Positions 19,157 to 29,900 are shown, counted from the first letter of the stretch. The stretch: 64,000 nt of DNA from Mycolicibacterium rutilum (GCF_900108565.1 NZ_LT629971.1:620001-684000); one strand, 5' to 3'. Program-made: numbers and translations. Notes: generated by a model not told the origin, from the letters alone.

Positions 19157-19516
19157 TTGTCCCAACGCCACCACCGCCTCGCCTACACCGGGATCATCGC
19201 CGCCGTCGTCCTGATCATCGGGCTGCTCGCCATGAACTTCCCGGTCTTCCTCGACAGCTATGACCAGTACGGCTGGCAGATCAGGTGCGGGACCGGCTAT
19301 CTCACCGATCTCACGCAGGCCGCCGCCGCGGTCGGCGACGCCGACTACGTCGATCAGTGCGAAAGCGCGTTGCTCATCCGCCGGATGTGGACGATGCCGA
19401 TGACCGTCATCGGCGGCACCGTACTGCTCGCGGTGCTCGTCGCCTCCGCGACCACGTCGGCCCGTGATTCCTTGATGCCGCACCACGACGACGCCCCGCA
19501 CCACCACAACGCCTGA
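19157..19516 (+). CDS. small membrane protein, unknown function
   Basis: The TTG at 19157 follows GGGGG at seven bases, giving 119 residues. A helix at about residues 9-27 and one near residues 82-98 flank an extracytoplasmic loop with two cysteines (IRCGTGYLTDL and DQCESALL) that could pair. The C-terminus is His-rich (PHHDDAPHHHNA). It is the second of a small membrane-protein pair, ahead of the APC permease. Function not recognised. Confidence 0.65.
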   Translation: MSQRHHRLAYTGIIAAVVLIIGLLAMNFPVFLDSYDQYGWQIRCGTGYLTDLTQAAAAVGDADYVDQCESALLIRRMWTMPMTVIGGTVLLAVLVASATTSARDSLMPHHDDAPHHHNA

Positions 19517-19530
19517 AATACGATTCCGGC

Positions 19531-20751
19531 GTGAGCACGCCGGACGGCCCCGCCCTGAACCGGCGGCTCGGCACCGTCGACGCGGTCGTCATCGGTCTGG
19601 GTTCGATGATCGGCGCGGGCATCTTCGTCGCGCTTCCGCCCGCTGCGGCGGCGGCCGGTTCGGGTCTGCTCCTCGGACTGGCGGTCGCAGCCGTCGTCGC
19701 CTACTGCAACGCAACCTCGTCGGCGCGGCTGGCGGCGCGCTACCCGCAGTCCGGCGGCACCTACGTCTACGGGCGTGAACGCCTCGGCGCGTTCTGGGGA
19801 CACACGGCGGGCTGGAGCTTCATCGTCGGCAAAACCGCCTCGTGCGCAGCGATGGCACTCACAGTCGGCTACTACCTGTGGCCCGAGTGGGCGCGCGGAA
19901 TCGCCGTGGCGGCGGTGGTACTGCTGACCGCCGTCAACTACGCCGGGATCCAGAAGTCGGCCGTGTTGACGCGCGCCATCGTCGCCGTCGTCCTCGCCGT
20001 CCTGGCGGGCGTCGTGGTGACGGTGCTGGGATTCGGCGACGTCGACCCCGAACGGCTGTCGTTGAGTTCGGACACCACCGTCGGCGGAGTCCTGCAGGCC
20101 GCCGGGTTACTGTTCTTCGCCTTCGCCGGCTATGCGCGCATCGCGACGCTCGGCGAGGAGGTCCGCGACCCCGCCCGCACGATTCCGCGGGCCATACCGA
20201 TCGCTCTGGCCATCGCGCTGGCGGTGTACGCCGTGGTCGCGCTGGCCGTGTTGAGCGAATTGGGAAGCGCTGCACTGGCTTCGGCGACCGCGCCGCTGGC
20301 CGACGCCGTCACCGCGGCCGGTGTCCCCGACATGGCGCCGGTGGTGCGGGTGGGTGCGGCGGTGGCCGCGCTGGGATCGCTGCTCGCGCTCATCCTCGGG
20401 GTGTCGCGCACGACGCTCGCGATGGCCCGCGACCGGCACCTGCCCCACGCGCTGGCGGCCGTGCATCCGCGGTTCGGCAGCCCGCACCGAGCCGAGGTCG
20501 CGGTCGGGGTGGTGGTCGCGGCGGTGGCCGCGCTGGTCGACGTGCGGGGCGCCATCGGGTTCTCGTCGTTCGCGGTGTTGCTCTACTACGCGATCGCCAA
20601 CGCGTCGGCGTGGACGCTGGGGCGGCGCACGGTGCCGACGCTCGGGTTCATCGGATGCCTGCTGCTGGCGGCGCTGCTGCCGCCGGCGTCGGTGGTGGCC
20701 GGCGCCTGCGTGGTGCTGGTGGGCGCTCTGGCATACCGTCTAACACCGTGA
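19531..20751 (+). CDS. APC family amino acid/polyamine permease
   Basis: The 406-residue product from a GTG start has about 11-12 hydrophobic helices. The first is TVDAVVIGLGSMIGAGIFVALP, the APC signature (G-S-x-I-G-x-G-I-F) that forms the substrate-binding unwound helix 1. Helix 3 region ARYPQSGGTYVYGRERLG and helix 6 region LLFFAFAGYARIATLGEEV are also typical. The substrate is likely an amino acid or amine; it cannot be specified. The stop overlaps the next start by GTGA, coupling it to the nucleobase permease. Confidence 0.88.
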   Translation: MSTPDGPALNRRLGTVDAVVIGLGSMIGAGIFVALPPAAAAAGSGLLLGLAVAAVVAYCNATSSARLAARYPQSGGTYVYGRERLGAFWGHTAGWSFIVGKTASCAAMALTVGYYLWPEWARGIAVAAVVLLTAVNYAGIQKSAVLTRAIVAVVLAVLAGVVVTVLGFGDVDPERLSLSSDTTVGGVLQAAGLLFFAFAGYARIATLGEEVRDPARTIPRAIPIALAIALAVYAVVALAVLSELGSAALASATAPLADAVTAAGVPDMAPVVRVGAAVAALGSLLALILGVSRTTLAMARDRHLPHALAAVHPRFGSPHRAEVAVGVVVAAVAALVDVRGAIGFSSFAVLLYYAIANASAWTLGRRTVPTLGFIGCLLLAALLPPASVVAGACVVLVGALAYRLTP

Positions 20752-22037
20752 TCGAGCTGACCTGGCGGCGCGTCGACGCCCGACCCGATGAAGATTTCGT
20801 CGTCGCCCCTGACGAACGGCTCGGCTGGGGCCGCACCATCGGGCTCGGCGCCCAGCACGTGGTGGCGATGTTCGGGGCCACCTTCCTGGTGCCGGTACTC
20901 ACCGGGTTCCCGCCGGCGACGACGTTGTTGTTCTCCGGGATCGGGACGGTGCTGTTCCTGCTCATCACCGGCAACCGGCTGCCCAGCTATCTGGGCTCGA
21001 GCTTCTCGGTGATCGCACCGGTGACCGCCGCGGTGGCGTCGCAGGGCACCGGCAGCGCACTGGGCGGGCTGGTGGCGGTGGGGCTCGCGTTGATCGTCAT
21101 CGGCGCCGTCGTGCACCTGGTCGGCACCCACTGGATCGACGTGACACTGCCGCCGGTGGTCACCGGGGCGATCGTCGCGCTGATCGGGTTCAACCTGGCG
21201 CCGGCGGCCAAGGCGAACTTCGAGGAGGGCCCGCTGGTCGGGCTGGTGACGCTCGTGCTGCTGGTGGCGACGCTGGCGTTCTTCCGCGGGATCATCGGCC
21301 GGTTGGCCATCTTCCTCGCGGTGGTCGTCGGATACGTGTTGGCGTTGATCATCGGCGACGTCGACACGTCGGCGATCGCCGAGGCGCCGTGGCTCGGCCT
21401 GCCGGAGTTCCAGACCCCGACGTTCACGCTCGCGGTGCTGCCGATGTTCCTGCCCGCCGTGATCGCGCTGGTGGCCGAGAACATCGGCCATGTGAAGTCG
21501 GTCGGACAGATGACCAACACCGACGTCGATCCCGTGATGGGCCGGGCGCTGGCCGCCGACGGTGTGGCCACCACCCTGGCCGGATTCGGCGGCGGCTCGG
21601 CGACCACGACCTACGCCGAGAACATCGGTGTGATGGCCGCGACGCGGGTGTATTCGACTGCGGCGTATTGGGTTGCGGCCGCGGTGGCCATCGCGCTGTC
21701 GTTGTGCCCGAAGGTCGGTGCGGTGATTTCCGCGGTGCCCGCCGGCGTGCTGGGCGGCGCCACGGTCGTGCTCTACGGCCTCGTCGGCGTGCTCGGCATC
21801 CGGATCTGGCTGACCAACCGCGTCGACTTTTCCAAGCCGGTGAACCAGATGACCGCGGCGATCCCATTGATCATCGGGATCGCCGACTTCACCTGGAACG
21901 CAGGAAGTCTGACGTTCACCGGGATCGCGTTGGGCTCGATTGCGGCGCTGGCCGTCTATCACGGCATGCGGCTGCTCGGGTTTCGGTCGGCTACGGAGCG
22001 GTCCGATGCCGTTGATCCCGAACCGGAACACCGTTGA
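20748..22037 (+). CDS. NCS2 family uracil/xanthine permease
   Basis: The GTG at 20748 overlaps the APC gene stop (GTGA) and gives a 429-residue product. The UraA-type signatures are present: GLGAQHVVAMFGATFLVPVL in helix 1, the helix 3 block LPSYLGSSFSVIAP, VALVAENIGHVKSVGQ (the substrate-binding Glu) in helix 8, and FGGGSATTTYAENIGVMAAT in helix 10. It should import uracil or a purine by proton symport. The 3' end overlaps the convergent lipoprotein peptidase gene by 47 bp. Confidence 0.92.
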   Translation: MIELTWRRVDARPDEDFVVAPDERLGWGRTIGLGAQHVVAMFGATFLVPVLTGFPPATTLLFSGIGTVLFLLITGNRLPSYLGSSFSVIAPVTAAVASQGTGSALGGLVAVGLALIVIGAVVHLVGTHWIDVTLPPVVTGAIVALIGFNLAPAAKANFEEGPLVGLVTLVLLVATLAFFRGIIGRLAIFLAVVVGYVLALIIGDVDTSAIAEAPWLGLPEFQTPTFTLAVLPMFLPAVIALVAENIGHVKSVGQMTNTDVDPVMGRALAADGVATTLAGFGGGSATTTYAENIGVMAATRVYSTAAYWVAAAVAIALSLCPKVGAVISAVPAGVLGGATVVLYGLVGVLGIRIWLTNRVDFSKPVNQMTAAIPLIIGIADFTWNAGSLTFTGIALGSIAALAVYHGMRLLGFRSATERSDAVDPEPEHR

Positions 22038-23451
22038 CCCCGTCGACGGCCTGCGCATACGCGGCCACGGCGTAGGCAGCGGCCGATCCGAGGGTGGACA
22101 GCGCGTCCCGGTTGACCGCGTCGATCTTGTCCCGCGCAGTGCGGTAGTTCGGGTCGTACGGGATCCCGGCGCGACCGCCCCAAAGCCGTGCCTGCACTTC
22201 GCTTTTGCGTTGTGACGAACCCGCGGTCAGGCCGCCGACGGGAACACCGGCCGCCAGGAACGGGTAGTAGTCGGTGAACCGGGTCAGCGGCATGTCGGCC
22301 GGTCGGACTCCGGCGGTGTTCAGGTATCCGGCCAGTGTCCGCTCGATGCCCGCGGAGCCGTCGGGCACCGACTGCAACGGGATGTCGGGGTTGGGCTGAG
22401 CCGACTGGTCACCGTCGTAGGTGAAGTACCCGGCGTTGGGCGAGCCGAGCATGTCGAAGCCCAGATACAGTGCGATGTCGGCGAGTTCCTCCCGCGACAG
22501 CCCCTGCACATAGCGTGTCGGCCCGGCGGGCCCGTTCTCCTCGGACGCCCAGAACGCGAAGCGGACCGCGTTGGCGACCTGGGGTTCGGACCCGAGCGCG
22601 GCCGCGGTCTCCAGCAGCGCGGCGACACCGGTGCCGTCGTCGTTGATTCCCGGACTGCCCCGCGAGCTGTCCAGATGTGCGCCGGCCACCACGACGTTGC
22701 GGGTGTCCCCGGTCTTGGTTTGCGCTAGCACGTTTCGCGTCTTGCGCATGACCGGCTTGCTGTCGAGGACCAGGCGCACGGAGGCGCTGGTGCGTCGCAG
22801 CGCGGCGTCGGCGGCGCTGTCGATGACGGCCACCGGAACGGTCAACCCGCGGTAGTACCCCGGGGTGAACAGCCCGGGCGGGGCCCCGGTGTTGCCGGGG
22901 TTGCTGACGACGAGGAGCCCGACGGCGCCCTGATTCACGGCCGCGTTCTGCTTGTCGACGACCGAGCATCCGGTGTCGTCGACGATCGCGATCGCGCCGC
23001 GCATCGACCTGCCGCCGTAGTCGGCGGTACGGCAGCCGGCGGCCCGCTGCGGCCGCAGCGTGACGGCGTTCAGCCCGCCCCGAGGCGTGGTGATCAGCAG
23101 GGACGCCTGATCGACCGGGAAGTCGCGGCCGCCGACCCGCAGCGTGGGTTTACCACCCTCGGTGCGGTCGAGCAATTCGAATTCCGGCGTGGTCACGTCG
23201 AAACCCTTGTCGCGCAGGAACTGCGCCACGTAGTCGATGGAGGCGTCGTATCCGCGGGTGCCGTCGGCGCGGCTACCGGCGTTGGTGTCGGCGATGTCCT
23301 GCAACTTCTGCAGGTGGGTGTACATCCCGTCGGCGGTGACCGAGTCGGCGATGTGCTGCGCCTGGTCCGCCGGCGGCGCCTGCTCCGACGAACACGACGT
23401 CAAGCCGGCGAGGACACCGAGGACGCCGATGAGGGCCGCCCACCTGGTCAT
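21991..23451 (-). CDS. LpqL-like M28 family lipoprotein, probable altered-metal-site paralogue
   Basis: The 486-residue product has a lipobox ending LTSC in its signal peptide, then a DGMYTHLQKLQDIA domain, a PA-type insert, and an M28 peptidase fold. Zinc-site elements GAHLDS, NDDGTG, ASEENG and GFDML are kept, but the C-terminal ligand His found in the neighbouring paralogue (DPNYHKASD) is Arg here (DPNYRTARD). Loss of that ligand would impair the dinuclear zinc site, so this copy may be inactive as an aminopeptidase or may use one metal. The start overlaps the upstream stop (ATGA) in a two-gene operon. Confidence 0.85.
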   Translation of the reverse strand: MTRWAALIGVLGVLAGLTSCSSEQAPPADQAQHIADSVTADGMYTHLQKLQDIADTNAGSRADGTRGYDASIDYVAQFLRDKGFDVTTPEFELLDRTEGGKPTLRVGGRDFPVDQASLLITTPRGGLNAVTLRPQRAAGCRTADYGGRSMRGAIAIVDDTGCSVVDKQNAAVNQGAVGLLVVSNPGNTGAPPGLFTPGYYRGLTVPVAVIDSAADAALRRTSASVRLVLDSKPVMRKTRNVLAQTKTGDTRNVVVAGAHLDSSRGSPGINDDGTGVAALLETAAALGSEPQVANAVRFAFWASEENGPAGPTRYVQGLSREELADIALYLGFDMLGSPNAGYFTYDGDQSAQPNPDIPLQSVPDGSAGIERTLAGYLNTAGVRPADMPLTRFTDYYPFLAAGVPVGGLTAGSSQRKSEVQARLWGGRAGIPYDPNYRTARDKIDAVNRDALSTLGSAAAYAVAAYAQAVDGVNGVPVRDQRHRTAP

Positions 23452-24965
23452 GATGCGAGCGGGTGGCGGGTGCGGAGGTCGCGGGCGGGCACACCGTTCT
23501 GGCCGCCCTGGTCCTGCGAGTAGATCCCGATGGCGTATGCGACGCCCGCGCCGTGGATTCCGAGGGCGGTGCGGTCGATGTTGTCCACCGTGTCGGAGGC
23601 CTTGTGGTAGTTGGGGTCGTGCGGCTCACCGGCCCGGCCGCCCCATCGGTCGGCCTCCTCGGAAGTCATGTCGGAGTCCGCTCCGGCGAAGGTTCCGCCG
23701 GCCGGAATGCCGGCGAGGGTGAAGCCGTCGTAGTCGGAGCGGCCATCGAAAGTGGTGTCCTGCGCGGGCTTTCCGGCGGCGTCGAGATACGCCGCCAGGG
23801 TGCGCTCGACACCGGCGGACCCTTCGGGGATGCGGCGGACCACGCCGTTGCGGTCGGGCGGCAGCGACTGGTCGCCGTCATAGGTGAAGTAGCCGGGGTT
23901 CGGCGAGGCCACCATGTCGTAGTTCAGGTACAGCGAGATGTCCTTGAGTCCTTCGGTGTCGAGGGACTGCACGTAGTTGTTGGACCCGTACAACCCGACC
24001 TCCTCTGCGCCCCAGAAGCCGAAGCGCACCGCGTAGTTCACCTCAGGGGAAGCTCCCAGTTGCAGCGCCGTCTCGAGGATGGCGGCGACGCCGGATCCAT
24101 TGTCGTTGATGCCGGGGCCTTCCGGAACACTGTCGAGGTGCGCGCCGGCCATCACGACGTTGTGGGTGTCGCCGGTCTTGGTCTGGGCGATGACGTTGCG
24201 GGCCTTCTCGGTGCGCACGCCGGCGTTGAGTTTGATGGCGGTGTCGCCGGGTTCGGCGCGCAGCCGTTCGCCGTCGGCCTTGTTGACACTGATGACCGGT
24301 ATCCGCACGGCGGTGTTCTCGCCGAGCGTTCCGCCCATCTCGTCGTTGTCCTCGTTGTTGGCGACGATCAGGGCGACGGCGCCGCGGTCGGCGGCGGCCT
24401 TCTCTTTCTCCGAGAACGGGCACTTACCGCGATCGACGAGCACCACCGCTCCGTCGACGGGCAGACCGTCATAGTCGGCGGCGGTGCAGCCCGGGGTGTC
24501 CTCGACGCGGGCGGGCACCAACGGACCCGACACCCCGTCGGGCGGGGTGCCGATGGTGAAGTTCAGCGGACGGGCCTCGACCGAGGTGCCGTCGACCGTC
24601 AACGACGGTTCCTCAGCGAACGGCAGGCGCACCTCGAACTCCGGCGTCTGGACGTCGAAACCCTTGTCACGCAGTGTGTTCGCTACGTAGTCGACGCTGG
24701 CGTCGTAACCGGGCGTGCCGAGAGCGCGATTACCGCCGTGCTCGTCGGCAATCTCCTGCAGCCGCGACAGATGCGCGTACATCGCGTCGGCGGTGGTGCG
24801 CCGGGCCAGCGAGCCGGCGAACTCGGTGGCGGCCGGCGCGACGCCGGGCTGGGTGGACGGCGGCTGCACGGTGGGCTGCGGCTGGGTGTCGCTGCCGCAA
24901 CCGGCAAGCACGACGACGATCGTGGCCAGCAGCCCAACAGCTCTCGACATCGAAGTGAGGGTCAT
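23448..24965 (-). CDS. lpqL: lipoprotein aminopeptidase LpqL (M28 family)
   Basis: The 505-residue lipoprotein has the lipobox VLAGC near residue 22. It then runs DAMYAHLSRLQEIADEHGG, a PA domain (about residues 130-260), and an M28 zinc peptidase domain with GAHLDSVPEGPGINDNGSG, GAEEVG, NYDM and DPNYHKASDT, so every zinc ligand is present. It agrees with M. tuberculosis LpqL (Rv0418) in order and motifs. It should trim N-terminal residues from peptides at the cell surface. The ATG at 24965 is used; a second at 24950 is possible. A paralogue follows with a four-base overlap. Confidence 0.9.
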   Translation of the reverse strand: MTLTSMSRAVGLLATIVVVLAGCGSDTQPQPTVQPPSTQPGVAPAATEFAGSLARRTTADAMYAHLSRLQEIADEHGGNRALGTPGYDASVDYVANTLRDKGFDVQTPEFEVRLPFAEEPSLTVDGTSVEARPLNFTIGTPPDGVSGPLVPARVEDTPGCTAADYDGLPVDGAVVLVDRGKCPFSEKEKAAADRGAVALIVANNEDNDEMGGTLGENTAVRIPVISVNKADGERLRAEPGDTAIKLNAGVRTEKARNVIAQTKTGDTHNVVMAGAHLDSVPEGPGINDNGSGVAAILETALQLGASPEVNYAVRFGFWGAEEVGLYGSNNYVQSLDTEGLKDISLYLNYDMVASPNPGYFTYDGDQSLPPDRNGVVRRIPEGSAGVERTLAAYLDAAGKPAQDTTFDGRSDYDGFTLAGIPAGGTFAGADSDMTSEEADRWGGRAGEPHDPNYHKASDTVDNIDRTALGIHGAGVAYAIGIYSQDQGGQNGVPARDLRTRHPLAS

Positions 24966-24997
24966 CGCCCACTACGTTAGCGCCGACTGGCCGGCAC

Positions 24998-26356
24998 TCA
25001 GTTCCTGTGGCCGGTGAGCTCCCCGTTTCGGCGGGCATGGCGACCCGCTGGAGCGTCGGACAAGTGCTCGGCCCCGGGGATGGGAAGCGGTATCGACAAC
25101 GCGTCCGGGTTGCGGCGACCGCCGGGGATCGGACTGCTGATGTCGGTGTGACCGTTACCGTTGCGGGCCCGTCCGGCCTCGACGATCCGTTGCTGACGCG
25201 GGTCCCCGTGACGGTCGACGAAGATCTCGGTCGGCAACTTGACCCGCAGCGGGCGCTGCGGCGGGCGGTGCCCGTTGGTTGCGGCGGGGCGCGACGCAGT
25301 AACCGGAACGTCGTCGCGGTCGGGTGACTCGGTGTGGTCTGCCGGACTGGGCTCCTCACGCGGCGCCGCGGGTACGAACGCGGCCTCGTCGTCTTCCTCG
25401 TCGTCGTCCTCGTCGGAGAACCTGTCGAGGACGCGCGCCTTGAGCGCGGCGAGTCGGGTTTGCGTGCCTTTCGCGAGTGCTTCGGCCCGCTCGGGCGGAA
25501 TGAACGCGAGGTAGAGCACGAACATGGCGCAGGAGAAGAAGCCGACCTCCAGGAACAGGCTGATGGACAGGTGCAGGACCACGCCGCCGGCCAGCACCCA
25601 GGGCCGCCATGACCGCTTCCAGACCAGGATTCCGATCGCCAGTTCGATGACGAGCGTGCCCCATGTCAGGGCGTTGGAGAACAGCAGATTGTGTGACAGC
25701 CAGTCCGGGGTGGGGACGATGAGCAGGTCCCGTTGGCGCAGCGAGTATCCGACCGCGGTGCCGTTCTGCCAGGTTTCGCCGGCCAGCTTGTGGATGACCG
25801 TCGTCACGTAGATGATCGTCAGCTGGATCTGGAGCAGGCGCAGCGCCCACGGGCGGATGTCGCGGGCCGAGAAGAACGACCCGGTCCGCCGGCGTTGATC
25901 CATCGACAGGGCGGCACCGCACGGCGCCAGGGCGAGATAGAGCGCCGTGATGCGGATGACGGTGTCGCCGGAGTTGAAGATCACCGGATTACGTCGCTCG
26001 AAGGACATGATCAGGACGAACACGACGATCGCTGCGATTCGGCTCTGCCATCCCACGGTCAGCGCGATCGCGGCGATCAGCAGGACGAGCCACCCGATGA
26101 GGACTGCGCTCTCGCTGGCGTAGACATGAAAGACACCCCAGGTGAAGGTCCTCGACGGCGGACGCGGAACGACGCCGTCGGTACCGAACGCGACGTTGAG
26201 GTCGGACGCCAGCAGCAGCGTCCAGCCGATCATCAGCAGTCCGAACACCATTCGCACGATGCCGAGGGTGTAGCCGGGTTCCTTGCCGAACCAGAAAGAC
26301 TGCCAGGCGTTCACCGCGCGCCGGCCGCGGTCCTGGACGGCGGACATGGCTTTCAC
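24998..26356 (-). CDS. HTTM-domain membrane protein (SdpB / vitamin K carboxylase-like), complete
   Basis: The 452-residue protein starts at a GTG overlapping the preceding stop (GTGA). The first about 300 residues carry the HTTM pattern: an N-terminal WQSFWFGKEPGYTLGIVRM, helices to about residue 150, FNSGDTVIRI, LAPCGAALSMDQRRR, then WALRLLQIQLTIIYVTTVIHKL and LTWGTLVIELAIGILV. A hydrophilic C-terminal tail of about 150 residues is rich in acidic (EDDDEEDDE) and basic stretches and is probably cytosolic. It is the homologue of the truncated protein at 1-594. HTTM proteins catalyse or assist peptide modification or maturation in the families where this is known (carboxylase, SdpB); its substrate is proposed to be the upstream repeat protein. 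Confidence 0.85.
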   Translation of the reverse strand: MKAMSAVQDRGRRAVNAWQSFWFGKEPGYTLGIVRMVFGLLMIGWTLLLASDLNVAFGTDGVVPRPPSRTFTWGVFHVYASESAVLIGWLVLLIAAIALTVGWQSRIAAIVVFVLIMSFERRNPVIFNSGDTVIRITALYLALAPCGAALSMDQRRRTGSFFSARDIRPWALRLLQIQLTIIYVTTVIHKLAGETWQNGTAVGYSLRQRDLLIVPTPDWLSHNLLFSNALTWGTLVIELAIGILVWKRSWRPWVLAGGVVLHLSISLFLEVGFFSCAMFVLYLAFIPPERAEALAKGTQTRLAALKARVLDRFSDEDDDEEDDEAAFVPAAPREEPSPADHTESPDRDDVPVTASRPAATNGHRPPQRPLRVKLPTEIFVDRHGDPRQQRIVEAGRARNGNGHTDISSPIPGGRRNPDALSIPLPIPGAEHLSDAPAGRHARRNGELTGHRN

Positions 26357-26970
26357 TTCGGCGCTCCCGGGTTGATGGTCTGCTGCGGATCGCGCTTCGG
26401 CTGGGGAATGCGCACGTCGTAGATGATGTTCTTCGCCCGCTTGGGTTCGCCCTTGAACGGGAGTGTTTCGGTCTTCACGACCATCGCGACGCGTGCCGGG
26501 CGCTCACCTTTGTCGGTCATCTTGCGCACGACCCAGGCGGCCAACCCGTCCCGGAACTCCTTGTGCTTGATGACTTCCTCTTTGATCTTGCGCCAGTACA
26601 ACCCGGGCATCGACGGGTCGTCACTGATGAGCCAGACGCGGTCCTGCCCGTCGCGCATGACCACGTGCACCTCGAGCACGGAGAACGTGCGGGGCGGGTT
26701 AGGGGCGAACATGCCCCAGTTCTGGTCGAGCCCGGTGGCCCGGGCCACCGGTGTAAGTATCGGAGCGGCAGTCTGTTTGAGCACCGAGTTGGGTAGCGAT
26801 GACAGCAGTGCGGTAGCGAGTATCCCGATGATCAGCAGGCTGACGCCGATGTCGCGGACCCGCCGGAACAGCACCAACGATTTCTTCGCGCGGACTTTCT
26901 TCGCGCGGCGACTCTTTGCGTGCGACGTTCGCGCGGGCTGCGAGTTCTCCTGCTTGGTGACCGTGCTCAT
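26353..26970 (-). CDS. SdpA/DUF5819-like membrane-anchored partner protein, second cassette
   Basis: From the ATG at 26970, two bases after the repeat-protein stop, the product has 205 residues; the frame is open to 26988. It has a Lys/Arg-rich N-terminus, one helix near residues 45-62, then LPNSVLKQTAAPILTPVARATG, QNWGMFAPNPP, and a soluble domain with WRKIKEEVIKH and AAWVVRKMTDKGERPARV. The order and spacing of these blocks match the protein at 591-1169 closely. Membrane-tethered and outward-facing is likely. The stop overlaps the HTTM start, as in the other cassette. Confidence 0.78.
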   Translation of the reverse strand: MSTVTKQENSQPARTSHAKSRRAKKVRAKKSLVLFRRVRDIGVSLLIIGILATALLSSLPNSVLKQTAAPILTPVARATGLDQNWGMFAPNPPRTFSVLEVHVVMRDGQDRVWLISDDPSMPGLYWRKIKEEVIKHKEFRDGLAAWVVRKMTDKGERPARVAMVVKTETLPFKGEPKRAKNIIYDVRIPQPKRDPQQTINPGAPK

Positions 26971-26972
26971 GT

Positions 26973-29900
26973 CTACAGCTCCCACCATCCGTTGCCGCCA
27001 CTGGTCCCGAACGGCGGTTGTCCGAAGACGAGTTCGACGGCCGTGCGGATGAGCTGAACGAAGAAGTTGATGACCCCTTGGATCAGACCGCCGAGCCAGT
27101 GGAAGAAGCTGGCGAGCGCATCCGGCCGGCCCGGGTTGCCGTCGGTGGAATCGGTGGCGCCGTCGAGTCCGCCGGTGACGTCGCCCGTGACGTCGCCGAG
27201 TGTGTCGGTCAAGTTGCCGGTCACGTCGCCGAGCGTGTCGGTGACATCGCCCAGCGTGTCGGTCAAGCCGTTGGTGATGCCGCCGAGCGTGTCGGTGACA
27301 TCACCGAGGGTGTCGGTCACGTTGCCGAGGACATCGCCGACGGTGTCGGTCAGGCCCAGAGTGTTTGTCACATCATTGGTTACATCACCGACGGTGTCGG
27401 TGACATCGCCGAGGGTGTTGGTCACGCCGCCGGTCACGTCGCCGACCGTGTCGGTGACATCACCCAGCGTGTCGGTCACGCCGCCGAGCACATCGCCCAG
27501 GGTGTCGGTCACATCGCCGACGACGCCGGTGACGTCAGCGGTGGTAAGCCCGTCGGTCACATCGCCGACGGTGTTCGTCACGTCGTTGGTGATCCCACCG
27601 ACGGTGTCGGTGACGTCGCCCACGGTGTCGGTGACGCCGTCGGTCACGTCGCCGACCGTGTCGGTGACATCACCGAGGGTGTCGGTCACGTTGCCGAGCA
27701 CGTCGCCGACGGTGTCGGTCAGGCCCAGAGTGTTTGTCACATCATTGGTTACATCACCGACGGTGTCGGTGACATCGCCGAGGGTGTTGGTCACGCCGCC
27801 GGTCACGTCGCCGACCGTGTCGGTGACATCACCCAGCGTGTCGGTCACGCCGCCGAGCACATCGCCCAGGGTGTCGGTCACATCGCCGACGACGCCGGTG
27901 ACGTCAGCGGTGGTAAGCCCGTCGGTCACATCGCCGACGGTGTTCGTCACGTCGTTGGTGATCCCACCGACGGTGTCGGTCACGTCTCCGAGTGTCCCGG
28001 TCACGTCGTTGGTGATCCCGCCGACGGTGTCGGTCACGTCGCCCAGGGTGTCGGTGACGTTGCCGAGCGTGTCGGTCAACCCCAGCGTGTTGGTCACATC
28101 GCCGACCGTGTCGGTGACATCGCCGACCGTATTCGTCACGTCGTTGGTGATCCCACCAACGGTGTCGGTGACGTCGCCCAGGGTATCGGTCACCCCACCG
28201 GTGACATCACCGAGCGTGTCGGTGACGTCGCCCAAAGTGCCTGTCACATCAGCAGTCGTGAGCCCATCGGTCACATCACCGACGGTGTTCGTCACGTCGT
28301 TGGTGATCCCGCCGACCGTGTCGGTCACGTCTCCGAGTGTCCCGGTCACGTCGTTGGTGATCCCGCCGACGGTGTCGGTCACGTCGCCCAGGGTGTCGGT
28401 GACGTTGCCGAGCGTGTCGGTCAACCCCAGCGTGTTGGTCACATCGCCGACCGTGTCGGTGACATCGCCGACCGTATTCGTCACGTCGTTGGTGATCCCA
28501 CCAACGGTGTCGGTGACGTCGCCCAGGGTATCGGTCACCCCACCGGTGACATCACCGAGCGTGTCGGTGACGTCGCCCAAAGTGCCTGTCACATCAGCAG
28601 TCGTGAGCCCATCGGTCACATCACCGACGGTGTTCGTCACGTCGTTGGTGATCCCGCCGACCGTGTCGGTCACGTCCCCGACAGTGTCGGTGACGCCGTT
28701 GGTGATCCCGCCGACAGTGTCGGTCACGTCGCCGAGGGTGTCGGTCACCCCACCCAACGTGTCGGTCAAACCGACGGTGTTGGTCACATCGCCGACCGTG
28801 TCGGTGACATCACCGACCGTATTCGTCACGTCGTTGGTGATCCCACCAACGGTGTCGGTGACATCGCCCAGGGTATCGGTCACCCCACCGGTGACATCAC
28901 CCAAGGTGTCGGTGACATCACCCAAAGTGCCTGTCACATCAGCAGTCGTGAGCCCATCGGTCACATCACCGACGGTGTTCGTCACGTCGTTGGTGATCCC
29001 GCCGACAGTGTCGGTCACGTCCCCGACAGTGTCGGTGACGCCGTTGGTGATCCCGCCGACAGTGTCGGTCACGTCGCCGAGGGTGTCGGTCACCCCACCC
29101 AACGTGTCGGTCAAACCGACGGTGTTGGTCACATCGCCGACCGTGTCAGTGACATCACCGAGCGTGTCCGTCACTCCACCCGTGACGTCGCCGACCGTGT
29201 CGGTGACATCGCCCAGGGTATCGGTCACCCCACCGGTGACATCACCCAAGGTGTCGGTGACATCACCCAAAGTGCCTGTCACATCAGCAGTCGTGAGGCC
29301 ATCGGTGACACCGCCGACGGTGTTCGTCACATCGCTGGTGATCCCGCCGACGGTGTCGGTGACGTCTCCAACGGTGTCGGTGACGCCGTTGGTGATCCCG
29401 CCGACCGTGTCGGTCACGTCACCCAAAGTGTCGGTCACCCCACCCAACGTGTCGGTCAAACCGACGGTGTTGGTCACATCGCCGACCGTGTCGGTGACAT
29501 CACCGAGCGTGTCCGTCACGTCGTTGGTGATCCCACCAACGGTGTCGGTGACATCGCCCAGGGTGTCGGTCACGCCGCCGGTGACATCACCCAAGGTGTC
29601 GGTCACGTCGCCCAAAGTGCCTGTCACATCGGCAGTCGTGAGCCCGTCGGTGACATCACCGAGAGTCCCGGTCACGTCGTTGGTGATCCCACCAACAGTG
29701 TCGGTCACGTCGCCGAGCGTGTCGGTCACCCCGCCCGTGGCGTCACCGACCGTGTCGGTGACATCGCCGAGGGTGTCCGTCACCCCACCCAACGTGTCGG
29801 TCAAACCGACGGTGTTGGTCACATCGCCCACGGTGTCGGTGACATCACCGAGCGTGTCCGTCACTCCACCCGTCACGTTGCCGACTGTGTCCGTGACATC

